Source of the DNA: RGIG8306 sp964426655 | GTDB taxonomy: Bacteria > Bacillota > Clostridia > Lachnospirales > Lachnospiraceae | Direction of reading: 5' to 3' | NCBI GenBank assembly: GCA_964426655.1 | Contig: CAYRQT010000005.1 | Span: 1 to 64,000 of the forward strand | Length of the DNA stretch: 64,000 nt | Part shown: piece after piece, positions 55,097-63,381 of the stretch | How the letters are laid out: each line of letters starts with the position of its first letter | How positions within the stretch are numbered: the first letter of the stretch is position 1 | Translations under genes and position numbers: made by a program | Notes under the pieces: generated by a model | Seen by the model: the letters and a program-made list of their open reading frames with translations, nothing else | What the model was told of the DNA's origin: nothing | Databases searched by the model: none

Positions 55097-56705
55097 ATGG
55101 AACAAAATAACCGCATCTCCAGGACCATTGAGGAGGGGAAAGCCTCTCTGGGAATAGAGTTTGGATCCACCCGCATTAAGGCGGTTCTCATTGGAGAGGA
55201 TTTCCTTCCCATTGCCACTGGCAGTCACAACTGGGAGAATCAACTGGAAAATGGCATTTGGACATATTCTACAAAAAACATTTGGAATGGACTGCAAAAG
55301 GCCTATGAAAGCCTTGTGCTGGAGGTCAAAAACAAGTATAATGTACCTGTGAAAAAGCTGGCTTCATTCGGTGTTTCTGCCATGATGCATGGGTATCTGG
55401 CCCTGGATGAAAAGGATCAGATTCTGGTCCCTTTTCGGACATGGCGCAACACCATTACGGAAGAGGCAGCCGTGAAATTAACAGAGGCGCTGCAGTTCAA
55501 TATTCCGCAGCGTTGGAGCATTGCCCATTTTTATCAGGCCCTTTTGAACCGGGAATCCCATGTCATGCAGGTACACTCCCTCACTACACTTGCAGGATAT
55601 GTGCATTGGAAACTCACGGGACAAAAAGTGGCAGGGGTTGGAGAGGCTTCCGGCATGTTCCCCATTGACAGTCATACCGGCAGTTATAACAGGACCATGA
55701 CAGAAATCTTTGACCGTCTGGCTAAAGCCGAAGGGTTTCAAAAACCCATTTTGGAACTGCTTCCCCGTGTGCTTCCTGCGGGGGCAGCGGCAGGGATGCT
55801 GACAGCCGAAGGAGCAGCCCTTCTGGATCTCACCGGCCATTTGCAGCCGGGGGTGCCCATGTCCTCCGGAAGGAGATGCAGGCACCGGCATGGTGGCCAC
55901 CAACAGTGTACAGGTAAAAACAGGAAATGTGTCTGCCGGGACTTCCATCTTTTTGATGGTGGTACTGGAGAAAGCGCTGTCCCGGGTCTATCCGGAAATC
56001 GATATGGTGACCACACCTGCCGGGGCACCGGTGGCCATGGTCCATGCCAATAACTGTACCTCTGATATTGACAGCTGGGTTCAGATGTTTGAAGAGGTAT
56101 TAACGTTGTTTGGTACTTCCGTAGATAAAACTGCTCTCTATACAGGCCTGTATAATGAGGCCATGAAAGGAGAGCCGGATGGGGGCGGCCTTGTGTCCTT
56201 TAACAATCTGTCAGGGGAACCCATTACGGGACTGGAAGAAGGACGTCCGCTGTTTTGCCGGCTGCCGGATAAAAAGATGAAACTGTCCAATGTGATGCGG
56301 ACCCTGTTATATGCCACAATGGCAACACTGCGCTGCGGCATGGACATTCTGACAGAGCAGGAACATGTACAGTTGGACCGTTTATTAGGACATGGCGGGC
56401 TTTTTAAGATTCCGGATGTGGCACAGCAAATCATGGCCTCAGCCCTGCAGGTACCATTATCAGTAATGGAAGCGGCAGGAGAAGGGGGCCCCTGGGGTAT
56501 GGCACTTTTGGGGGCGTACATGATTCATCACAATGAAGGGGAAAGTCTGGGCGAATTCCTGGATTACAGGGTGTTTGCCGGGACTGAGGTATATACACTG
56601 GCACCGGATGAGGGCCAAGCAAAGGGCTTTGACCAATATATGCTGCGATACAAAGCCTTACTGCCGGTGGAAGCGCTGGCAGGTCGGCAGCTAAAGGAAA
56701 TTTAA
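55097..56705 (+). CDS. FGGY-family carbohydrate kinase (probable ribulokinase role), frameshifted
   Basis: Sugar kinase of about 535 residues, hexokinase/actin fold. The first half has SLGIEFGSTRIKAV (phosphate loop) and GVSAMMHGYLALDE near residue 95; the second has EGDAGTGMVATNSVQV and SAGTSIFLMVVLEK. The frame changes between 55849 and 55866, near a G5 run and the point where PPEGDAGTG begins. A missing two bases or one extra base would repair it. Lying before araA and araD it presumably phosphorylates L-ribulose, standing in for AraB, to which it is only distantly similar. The frame break is probably an assembly error. Confidence 0.85.
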
Positions 56706-56715
56706 GGAGGATTAC

Positions 56716-58188
56716 ATGAAAGACATACAATATCGTTTTTGGTTCGTGGTAGGCAGTCAGTTCCTTTATGGAGAGGAAACTCTGCGTCAGGTTGCGGAAA
56801 ATAGCCGCAAAATTGTGGACGGACTGAATGCCGGCGGCTTTTTGCCCTGGCCTGTAGAGTATAAAGACACCATTAAAACTGCTGAGGGTGCTCTGGCAGT
56901 GGTGAAGGAAGCCAATTATGATGACAGCTGTGCGGGCATCATTACATTCTGCCATACCTTCTCTCCCAGTAAAATGTGGATCAATGCCCTGGCTATTTTG
57001 CAGAAGCCTTACCTGCATTTCCACACCCAGTTCAATCAGACCATTCCAAATGAAGCCATTGATATGGACTATATGAACCTGCATCAGAGTGCACATGGAG
57101 ACCGGGAGCATGGCTTTATCGGCGCCAGAATGGGCATTCCCCGCAAGGTGGTGGCAGGCTACTGGGAAGAGGCTTCCGTGCAGAAGCGCATCGGCAAGTG
57201 GATGCGGGCTGCCGTAGGTGTAGCATTCAGCAAATCCCTGAAGGTAATGCGCTTTGGCGATAACATGCGGGAAGTGGCCGTTACCGAGGGCGACAAGGTA
57301 GAAGTACAGATTAAACTGGGCTGGCAGGTGAACACCTGGCCCGTTGGGCAGCTGGCAGAAACCATGAATGCCGTAACCCAGGATGAAATAGACGCCAAAA
57401 TGGCAGAATATCGGGAATTATATGACTTTGCCACTACAGATCTTCAGACAGTGGAGTATCAGGCCCGGGAAGAAATTGCCATGAAAAAAATGCTGGATGC
57501 AGAAGGCTGCAAGGCCTTTTCCAACACCTTCCAGGATTTGTACGGTATGAAGCAGCTGCCCGGACTTGCTACCCAGAACCTGATGGCCCATGGATATGGC
57601 TACGGCGGTGAAGGGGACTGGAAGGTATCAGCCATGACCTCCATTATGAAAGCCATGTCCCAGGGCATGACCGGGGGCACCAGCTTCATGGAAGATTATA
57701 CCTATGATCTGGCAAGGGGCATCTCTCTTGGTGCGCACATGCTGGAAGTTTGCCCCAGTGTGGGAAAAGGAAAGGCCCGCATTGAAATTCACCCTCTGGG
57801 CATTGGAGACAGAGAGGATCCTGCCCGTCTGGTGTTTGAAGGCAAAGAGGGCAAGGGCATTGTGGCCAGTCTGGTAGATATGGGCGGCCGTCTCCGCCTG
57901 ATTGTACAGGAAATCCACTGTGTGGATCCCACCCAGACCATGCCCAATCTGCCGGTAGCAAGAGTAATGTGGGAGCCTGCACCGAATCTGGTCACTGGCG
58001 CAGAATGCTGGATCGTAGCTGGTGGCGCACATCATACTGTCCTTAGCTATGATGTGGACAGCGAAATGATGCGTGATTGGGCAAGAATGATGGATATCGA
58101 GTTCGTTCTGATTGATGAAAACAGCACACCGGAGAAGCTGGAGCAGGAGCTGCTTCTGGCAGATCTTGCCTGGAGACTGAAAAAATAA
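56716..58188 (+). CDS. araA: L-arabinose isomerase
   Basis: Manganese-dependent isomerase of L-arabinose to L-ribulose, 490 residues (E. coli 500). Recognisable sites are THTFSP-like CHTFSPSKMWI near residue 79, the active-site Glu in GEGDWKVSAM near 300, Glu in FMEDYTYD near 327, and the metal-binding histidines in LGAHMLEVCP and GGAHHTVLS. GGAGG precedes the ATG. Central enzyme of the operon and the basis for calling it an arabinose system. Confidence 0.97.
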   Translation: MKDIQYRFWFVVGSQFLYGEETLRQVAENSRKIVDGLNAGGFLPWPVEYKDTIKTAEGALAVVKEANYDDSCAGIITFCHTFSPSKMWINALAILQKPYLHFHTQFNQTIPNEAIDMDYMNLHQSAHGDREHGFIGARMGIPRKVVAGYWEEASVQKRIGKWMRAAVGVAFSKSLKVMRFGDNMREVAVTEGDKVEVQIKLGWQVNTWPVGQLAETMNAVTQDEIDAKMAEYRELYDFATTDLQTVEYQAREEIAMKKMLDAEGCKAFSNTFQDLYGMKQLPGLATQNLMAHGYGYGGEGDWKVSAMTSIMKAMSQGMTGGTSFMEDYTYDLARGISLGAHMLEVCPSVGKGKARIEIHPLGIGDREDPARLVFEGKEGKGIVASLVDMGGRLRLIVQEIHCVDPTQTMPNLPVARVMWEPAPNLVTGAECWIVAGGAHHTVLSYDVDSEMMRDWARMMDIEFVLIDENSTPEKLEQELLLADLAWRLKK

Positions 58189-58212
58189 ACAGGATCTAAG
58201 AAAGAGGGGCCA

Positions 58213-58911
58213 ATGTTAGAAAAATTAAAAGAAGAAGTGTGGAAGGCCAATCTGGACTTGCCCCGTTACCATCTGGTGACCTTTACCTGGGGCAATGTGA
58301 GCGCTATTGACCGGGACAGCGGCCTGATTGTCATCAAACCCAGTGGGGTAGAATATGATGGCATGACTGCGGAGGACATGGTGGTGGTGGATCTGCACAC
58401 CGAAAAGGTGGTGGAGGGAAAATGGAAGCCATCCAGTGACACCCCGACCCATCTGGAGCTGTATCGCAGTTTTCCGGAAATCGGGGGCATCGTGCATACC
58501 CACAGCCGCTGGGCCACGGTATATGCCCAGAGTCTTAGAGGCATTCCCCCCTATGGTACCACCCATGGAGATTATTTCTATGGAGAAATTCCCTGCACCC
58601 GTCTGATGACAGAAGCAGAAATTACGGGGGAATATGAAAAGGAAACGGGAAAGGTCATTGTAGAGACCTTTAGGGGGATGGACCCTAGCCAGATTCCTGC
58701 GTGTCTGGTGGCCAGTCATGGTCCCTTTACCTGGGGAACGGATGCTCACAATGCGGTGCACAATGCGGTGGTACTGGAAGAGCTGGCTTTTATGGCATGG
58801 CATAACCAGGCACTGGACAGCGGACTTTCTCCCATGCAGCAGGTGCTCTTGGATAAGCATTTCCTTAGAAAACACGGAAAAAATGCATATTATGGTCAGG
58901 ATCATAAGTAA
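58213..58911 (+). CDS. araD: L-ribulose-5-phosphate 4-epimerase
   Basis: Class II aldolase-family epimerase forming D-xylulose-5-phosphate, 232 residues. Zinc ligands are His residues in VHTHSRWATVYAQ near residue 95 and in ASHGPFTWG near 170. VTFTWGNVSAIDRDSGLIVI near the N-terminus and IKPSGVEYDGM are typical. Completes the arabinose pathway to the pentose phosphates. Last gene of the operon. Confidence 0.96.
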   Translation: MLEKLKEEVWKANLDLPRYHLVTFTWGNVSAIDRDSGLIVIKPSGVEYDGMTAEDMVVVDLHTEKVVEGKWKPSSDTPTHLELYRSFPEIGGIVHTHSRWATVYAQSLRGIPPYGTTHGDYFYGEIPCTRLMTEAEITGEYEKETGKVIVETFRGMDPSQIPACLVASHGPFTWGTDAHNAVHNAVVLEELAFMAWHNQALDSGLSPMQQVLLDKHFLRKHGKNAYYGQDHK

Positions 58912-58917
58912 GGAAAG

Positions 58918-58945
58918 TTGACATTCCCCAAAGGATTGCTATAAT
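58918..58945 (+). promoter_or_regulatory. Full-consensus promoter before HPr-like gene
   Basis: TTGACA (58918-58923), 16 bases, TATAAT (58940-58945) preceded by TG (extended -10). Both hexamers are perfect. Suggests strong, constitutive expression of the short downstream gene. Confidence 0.85.
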
Positions 58946-58997
58946 GAAAAAAGCACAGAATGGTTCAAAATCCATTTATGAAAATTGAGGTGAGCAC

Positions 58998-59243
58998 ATG
59001 GTAAGCAGAAAAAAATTTCATACCATTGAGGAGTTACAAAAGGTACAGTATTACGCCACAAAGAGTGATGCGGATGTAGGTCTCCATTCGGAGGACGGTA
59101 CTATCATCATTGATGCCAAAAGCTATATCGGCATGTTCGCCCTGGACTTTAGCAAACCCATTCTGGTGGTCAGTGAGGATGAAAGCTTTCACGACCTGAT
59201 ACGGGATATCGGCGAAAATTTACCCCCTGATTTCAGCAAATAG
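58998..59243 (+). CDS. HPr-fold-like small protein without phospho-acceptor histidine
   Basis: An 81-residue protein whose second half follows the HPr pattern: KSYIGMFALDFSKPILVVSE corresponds to the HPr segment around regulatory Ser46 (KSIMGVMSL-type). In place of the GLHARPA phospho-His site the protein reads DADVGLHSEDGTIII, so a histidine remains but not in the canonical active-site context. It may be a regulatory relative comparable in concept to Crh rather than a PTS phosphocarrier. Ribosome site GAGGTGAG precedes the ATG. A perfect promoter is upstream and a terminator downstream, so it is monocistronic. Confidence 0.65.
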   Translation: MVSRKKFHTIEELQKVQYYATKSDADVGLHSEDGTIIIDAKSYIGMFALDFSKPILVVSEDESFHDLIRDIGENLPPDFSK

Positions 59244-59271
59244 GCAGGGGACAGTTTCTGTGGTTGATTTG

Positions 59272-59306
59272 GAGAGGCATCCCCCTTTGGGATGCTTCTC
59301 TTTTTT
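59272..59306 (+). terminator. Intrinsic terminator after HPr-like gene
   Basis: A 12-bp stem GAGAGGCATCCC / GGGATGCTTCTC (one G-T wobble) with loop CCTTT-like sequence and TTTTTT at 59301-59306. Confidence 0.9.
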
Positions 59307-59344
59307 GTTAAAAAAGAAATATAGGAATGGATTTGTGCATATTG

Positions 59345-59375
59345 AAAGCCAGGGCAAAAAAGTCCTGGCTTTTTT
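59345..59375 (+). terminator. Second hairpin terminator
   Basis: Stem AAAGCCAGG / CCTGGCTTT (59345-59353 with 59364-59372) with an A-rich loop and a T-run to 59375. A tandem back-up to the terminator just upstream. Confidence 0.75.
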
Positions 59376-59390
59376 CGTGAAAAATGCAGC

Positions 59391-59418
59391 TTGAACCAGA
59401 AGAGAAAAGGGGTATAAT
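59391..59418 (+). promoter_or_regulatory. Promoter of tetR-yhgE unit
   Basis: TTGAAC (59391-59396), 16 bases, TATAAT (59413-59418). Transcription would start near 59425, at the inverted repeat described next. Confidence 0.75.
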
Positions 59419-59424
59419 ACAAAA

Positions 59425-59456
59425 TGACTAAAAAACAAAAATAGTCAGTAAGTCAT
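59425..59456 (+). promoter_or_regulatory. Candidate TetR operator
   Basis: TGACTA (59425-59430) and TAGTCA (59442-59447) form an inverted repeat separated by an A-rich 11 bases; a further AGTCAT lies at 59451-59456. The repeat overlaps the predicted transcript start, so binding by the adjacent TetR protein would block its own expression and that of the YhgE/Pip gene. Confidence 0.55.
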
Positions 59457-59478
59457 TTCTGAGAAAAGAGGTGAGCCC

Positions 59479-60051
59479 ATGGAGACAAAAGAAAGCAAAA
59501 GAGACAGCATTGCATCTGCCGCCAGAGAGTTGTTTACCCAATATGGCTATAAGGGGGTGAGCATGGATAGGATCGCCCTGCGGGCCGGTGTGGCCAAAGG
59601 GACCCTGTACCTGTATTTTAAAGACAAGGAAGAATTGTTCAACGCCCTTTTAGAGGATTTTCTGGGTGATATCCGCCAGATGTTAGAAGAGGTAAAAGCC
59701 CAGCAGCTGCCCCTGCCCCGGGAGGTGGGAGAGGTAGTGTATCGTCTGCTACGCTATCGCAACCACCAGAAATTTCTTTATCGCATTTTTCAGGAGGCCA
59801 GCGAACTGAAGACCCATGCCATGGAAAAGGGAGTAAAAAAACTGGATCAGTTGGTGGAGGATTACCTGGTAGACCGTTTTGCCAATGTGAAAGGGGTGGA
59901 GGAAGCCGGAATGAATGTGGAACTCTTTGCCTTTGTGGTCATGAAGGCTTACTCAGCCCTGGCATTCGCCTGGGAAGAAGAACACCCGCCTGTGGATGAG
60001 CGGCAAAGTGCCCATGTCATTGAGATGATGCTTGCCCATACCCTGGAATAG
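59479..60051 (+). CDS. TetR/AcrR family transcriptional regulator
   Basis: A 190-residue repressor. The N-terminal helix-turn-helix is clear: ARELFTQYGYKGVSMDRIAL and AGVAKGTLYLYFKDKEELFN (residues about 13-52). The C-terminal half is an all-helical ligand-binding and dimer domain. GAGGTGAG precedes the ATG. It is 20 bases before a YhgE/Pip gene, the usual partner, and probably represses both through the repeat at 59425-59456. Confidence 0.92.
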   Translation: METKESKRDSIASAARELFTQYGYKGVSMDRIALRAGVAKGTLYLYFKDKEELFNALLEDFLGDIRQMLEEVKAQQLPLPREVGEVVYRLLRYRNHQKFLYRIFQEASELKTHAMEKGVKKLDQLVEDYLVDRFANVKGVEEAGMNVELFAFVVMKAYSALAFAWEEEHPPVDERQSAHVIEMMLAHTLE

Positions 60052-60071
60052 GGGATGTAGGAGGAATGGAA

Positions 60072-62113
60072 ATGGAAAAAAAACAGAAAAAAAAGAATCC
60101 CATATTTGGGATCGCAGTCATCATAGGGGTCATTCTCCTGCCATTGGCGTATAGCCTGTTTTATCTGGGGGCTTTTTGGGATCCTTATTCCCGACTGGAG
60201 GATCTTTCGGTAGCAGTGGTCAATAACGATGCAGGAGGAACCATTGGGGGCAGCACCAGAAATCTGGGAGATGAGCTGGTGGCCACCCTTTCTGAAAATG
60301 CAGAGCTGAATTGGGTTTTTACAGATGAAGCAGATGCCATAAACGGTGTGGAGGGTACGGACTATTATGCCGTTTTGTTGATTCCGGAAGACTTTACAGC
60401 CGATATAGCCAGTGCGGCCACCACGGATAAAGAGGTACCCACCATTACCTATACGTCAAATGAAAAGCGTAATTTTCTGGCTACGCAAATCATTAACCGG
60501 GCCGTGCTGGAAGTGGAAAGTCAACTCCAGTCCAGCATTAATGCAGAATTAACAGCTCAGCTGGCACAGCAGATTGAGGGCGTCCCGGACAGCCTGAGTG
60601 AATTGTCGGATGGCCTGAGCGAACTGGCAGATGGATCTGCTACATTAGAGACCGGCCTTACATCATTTACAGCAGGGCAGCAGACCTTAAGTGACGGCAC
60701 CGTTTCGCTGGATGACGGACTGGCCCAACTGGTACAGGGGATGACCGATTTGCAGGCAGGGCTAGCGCAGTTGGATGAAGGTTTGTCCACGGCAGATGCA
60801 GGAACAAAAGAGATGCTGGCCCAGGTGGAAAGCAGCGTNNNNNNNNNNNGGGAATTGCTAATCTGCAGCAGGGTGCGGCGGATCTGAGCAGCAGCGTGGA
60901 GGCATACACCGAAGGTGTAAATCAGCTGTTGGCCGCCAATACATCTCTTACGGAAAATATGGCGGGAATCCTCAATTCTCAGACGCTCACATCAGATCAG
61001 AAAGTGGCCATGATGGGGCAGGTGCTGGCAGCTGTGAATACGGAGGATAATCAGGCACTGCTGGCCCAGCTGGCTGCAGCAGGTCCCCAGTTGACGACAG
61101 GGGCGCAGGCATTGGAAGAAGGGATTGAGGCCTTTTCCTCCGGAGCAGGGGGGTTAAATACCCTGGTTTCCGGGTTGGAGACCTTGTCCACTGCCCTTGA
61201 CCAGCTGGAAGAAGGGACTGCTTCTGCAGTTAGTGGCAGCAGCACGCTGCAGGCAGGACTAACACAGGCCAAGGCAGGCAGTGAAGCCCTGGTCAGTGGG
61301 GCACAGACCCTTCTGGATGCGGGAACCCAGCTGGAAGAGGGGAGTGCGGCCCTTTCAGATGGCATAGAAACGGCCCAGACTTCAGTGGATAGCGCAGTGG
61401 CCGAAGCCCAGACTCAGATAGAGGCACTGGATGGACTGTCAGAATATGCCGAAGATCCGGTAAATGTGGAGGAATCTCCATTATATGAAGTGCCTAATTA
61501 TGGTACGGCCTTTGCTCCTTATTTCATGTCTCTTTCTCTATATGTTGGGGCACTGATCATGTTTGTAGGATTGTATCTGGATATTGACGAGAAGATTAAA
61601 ATTCTGGCAAGAAACTCTGAAAATAAATTTATACGGGTAGCCATTTTTGCTTTGATTGGCGTGGCGCAGGCACTGCTTCTGGCATTGTTAGTCAAATATG
61701 CACTGGGGTTGACCATTGCCAATACGGCCATGTATTATCTGTCCTGTATCCTGGTGTCCATGGTGTTTATCACCATAGTGGAATTCTTCTTTGTTATATT
61801 GGGAGATGCAGGGAAATTCCTGGCCATGCTGTTGCTTATTCTGCAGCTCACATCCTGTGGCGGCACATTCCCCATGGAAACTGTACCCAAATTTTTCCAG
61901 GTGCTGTATCCTTATATGCCCATGACTTATTCGGTTCTGTTGTTTAAGGAAACCATTAGTGGATATGACGCAGCAACCGCCAATCATGCCATTGTCATAC
62001 TGCTACTGTTCTTTGCAGGGTTCCTGGCACTGACACTGCTTTTTTCCGCTGGGAAAAAGGGACATCAGAAACATCATCCGGATGTAAAGGAAAACGCTGT
62101 CCTGACAGCCTGA
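60072..62113 (+). CDS. YhgE/Pip-domain membrane protein, with assembly gap
   Basis: Membrane protein of about 680 residues in the YhgE/Pip family (phage-infection-protein-like, ABC-2-type permease fold). One N-terminal helix (about 13-33) is followed by DLSVAVVNNDAGG, a long extracellular region with heptad-like Leu/Ser/Asp/Gly repeats (SELSDGLSELADGSATLETG-type, residues about 175-450) and five to six C-terminal helices from about 480. An 11-N run at 60839-60849 changes frame. The ATG at 60072 has AGGAGG at proper distance; that at 60066 is too close. Related proteins secrete or anchor virulence-type proteins or serve as phage receptors; role here unknown. Confidence 0.85.
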
Positions 62114-62146
62114 TGGTATGAAGACTGCCATCTCCGGCAGCAGAAT

Positions 62147-62187
62147 AAAAAAAGGGCCTGACTTTTTTATGTCAGTGCCCTTTTTTT
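62147..62187. terminator. Bidirectional intrinsic terminator
   Basis: Stem GGGC-CTGAC / GTCAG-T-GCCC (62154-62162 with 62171-62180, one bulge) with A7 on the left and T7 on the right, so it can end both the YhgE/Pip transcript and the facing small gene. Confidence 0.88.
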
Positions 62188-62191
62188 ATTC

Positions 62192-62461
62192 TTATTCTTT
62201 TTCAGAGGCGTCATCGTCTCCTTCATCCAGCCTTTTGCGGTTCTTTAAAACTTCTTCCAGCTGATCCAGCATGCGGTTAATGGTCTTTGCAGACTCCCGT
62301 TTTGCTACTTTCCCCGTTTTACGGGCAAAGATGGAAAATTCCGCACCGAAGCGCTGCAGCTTGCCTTCCAGCTCAAGGCCTTCGTCGCCCAATACTTTTC
62401 CTGCTTTTTCTTTTACTGCCCCTGTTGTTTTTTTCAGGCGGTCTTTAAATGCTTTGTCCAT
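62192..62461 (-). CDS. Small CsbD-like protein
   Basis: An 89-residue, highly charged protein rich in Lys and Glu. Residues 13-37 (GAVKEKAGKVLGDEGLELEG) resemble the CsbD repeat, a stress-associated family of unknown function; the rest is helical, with a Glu/Asp-rich tail. AGGAGG lies 6 bases before the ATG on the - strand. Similarity is limited to the short central segment, so the assignment is tentative. It sits alone between the bidirectional terminator and a 197-base spacer. Confidence 0.6.
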   Translation of the reverse strand: MDKAFKDRLKKTTGAVKEKAGKVLGDEGLELEGKLQRFGAEFSIFARKTGKVAKRESAKTINRMLDQLEEVLKNRKRLDEGDDDASEKE

Positions 62462-62615
62462 ATATCCTCCTTTTTAGAGCAGCAATATTGACAGTGCACA
62501 CGCCATCAATAATGTTTCATCTATGATGAGTTCATTATATATAATCGGGAATGGGAAAGTCAAGGAATTGAGGGAATATAAGGCAGGGAAATGTCTTTTC
62601 TGTCCAGTGGATATA

Positions 62616-62624
62616 TGTTATAAT
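62616..62624 (+). promoter_or_regulatory. Extended -10 promoter before YhhN-like gene
   Basis: TGTTATAAT has a perfect -10 hexamer (62619-62624) with TG one base upstream. No good -35 is seen. It lies 35 bases before the gene. Confidence 0.55.
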
Positions 62625-62658
62625 CAAACCTTGAAAAGGCAAAAGGGAGGGGGCACAA

Positions 62659-63360
62659 ATGATCTGGTTCTGGATTTTGGAAATCGGCTTGTACATCCTC
62701 TACATGGGGATGGACATCCAGGGAATGGGACAAACGGCCCAGATCAAGTATGGTGCCCTTTTGATGTGCCTGGCGGTGGGGTTTGCAGGTACACTGATCA
62801 GGGCAAAAACCAGGCCTTTCCATTATGGCCTCTGGCTGTGCCTGGGCTATTTGCTGACCCCTGCAGCTGACTGGTTTTTACTCATTAGAAATACAGCTTC
62901 CTTAACAGGTATTGGCTTGTTTTATCTGGCGCAGACCAGTTATGGCCTGTATCTGTATTACAGGGGGCGTCAGGTTGGGCTTTCCGGAAAGAAATGGCTG
63001 ATCATGCGTTTAATGGCAGCTTTGGCACTGGTGGGCGGACTGATGGGAAAGCAGAATATGCTTTTCTGGCTGGGGGCAGCCTACGGAGGAAACCTGCTCA
63101 TGAATGGGGGGGCTGCATTGGAGCTGTGCGTGGAGCAAAGGAAAAAAGACCCAGGTGGAGAAAAGGACGGCTTTTGGCTGTTCCTGGGATTTTGCCTCTT
63201 TGCCGGATGTGATTTGTGCGTGGTGCTGTACAATACAGTACCATGGTCGGGCAGAGTGGGAGTGGCAGTTGGACTTGGAATGTGGTTTTTTTATCTGCCT
63301 TCTCAGTGGTGCCTGGCAAAAGGGGGAATGCTCTTTGGAAAAGGAGCATCTTTTACATGA
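62659..63360 (+). CDS. YhhN-like (lysoplasmalogenase family) membrane protein
   Basis: Membrane protein of 233 residues with about seven hydrophobic helices. The arrangement (LTPAADWFLL after helix 3, GIGLFYLAQTSYGLYLY in the next, and GFWLFLGFCLFAGCDLCVVL later) matches the YhhN/TMEM86 family, which includes lysoplasmalogenases that cleave vinyl-ether lysolipids. Plasmalogens occur in anaerobic clostridia, so such a role is credible but not shown. Start after AAGGGAGGGGG; next gene follows 21 bases later. Confidence 0.6.
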   Translation: MIWFWILEIGLYILYMGMDIQGMGQTAQIKYGALLMCLAVGFAGTLIRAKTRPFHYGLWLCLGYLLTPAADWFLLIRNTASLTGIGLFYLAQTSYGLYLYYRGRQVGLSGKKWLIMRLMAALALVGGLMGKQNMLFWLGAAYGGNLLMNGGAALELCVEQRKKDPGGEKDGFWLFLGFCLFAGCDLCVVLYNTVPWSGRVGVAVGLGMWFFYLPSQWCLAKGGMLFGKGASFT

Positions 63361-63381
63361 TTTTGGAAAGGGGATTGAGGA

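Noticed and set aside
62488..62516. TTGACA at 62488-62493 as a promoter for the YhhN-like gene
   Set aside because: No acceptable -10 hexamer is found 16-18 bases downstream; the extended -10 at 62616 is better placed.
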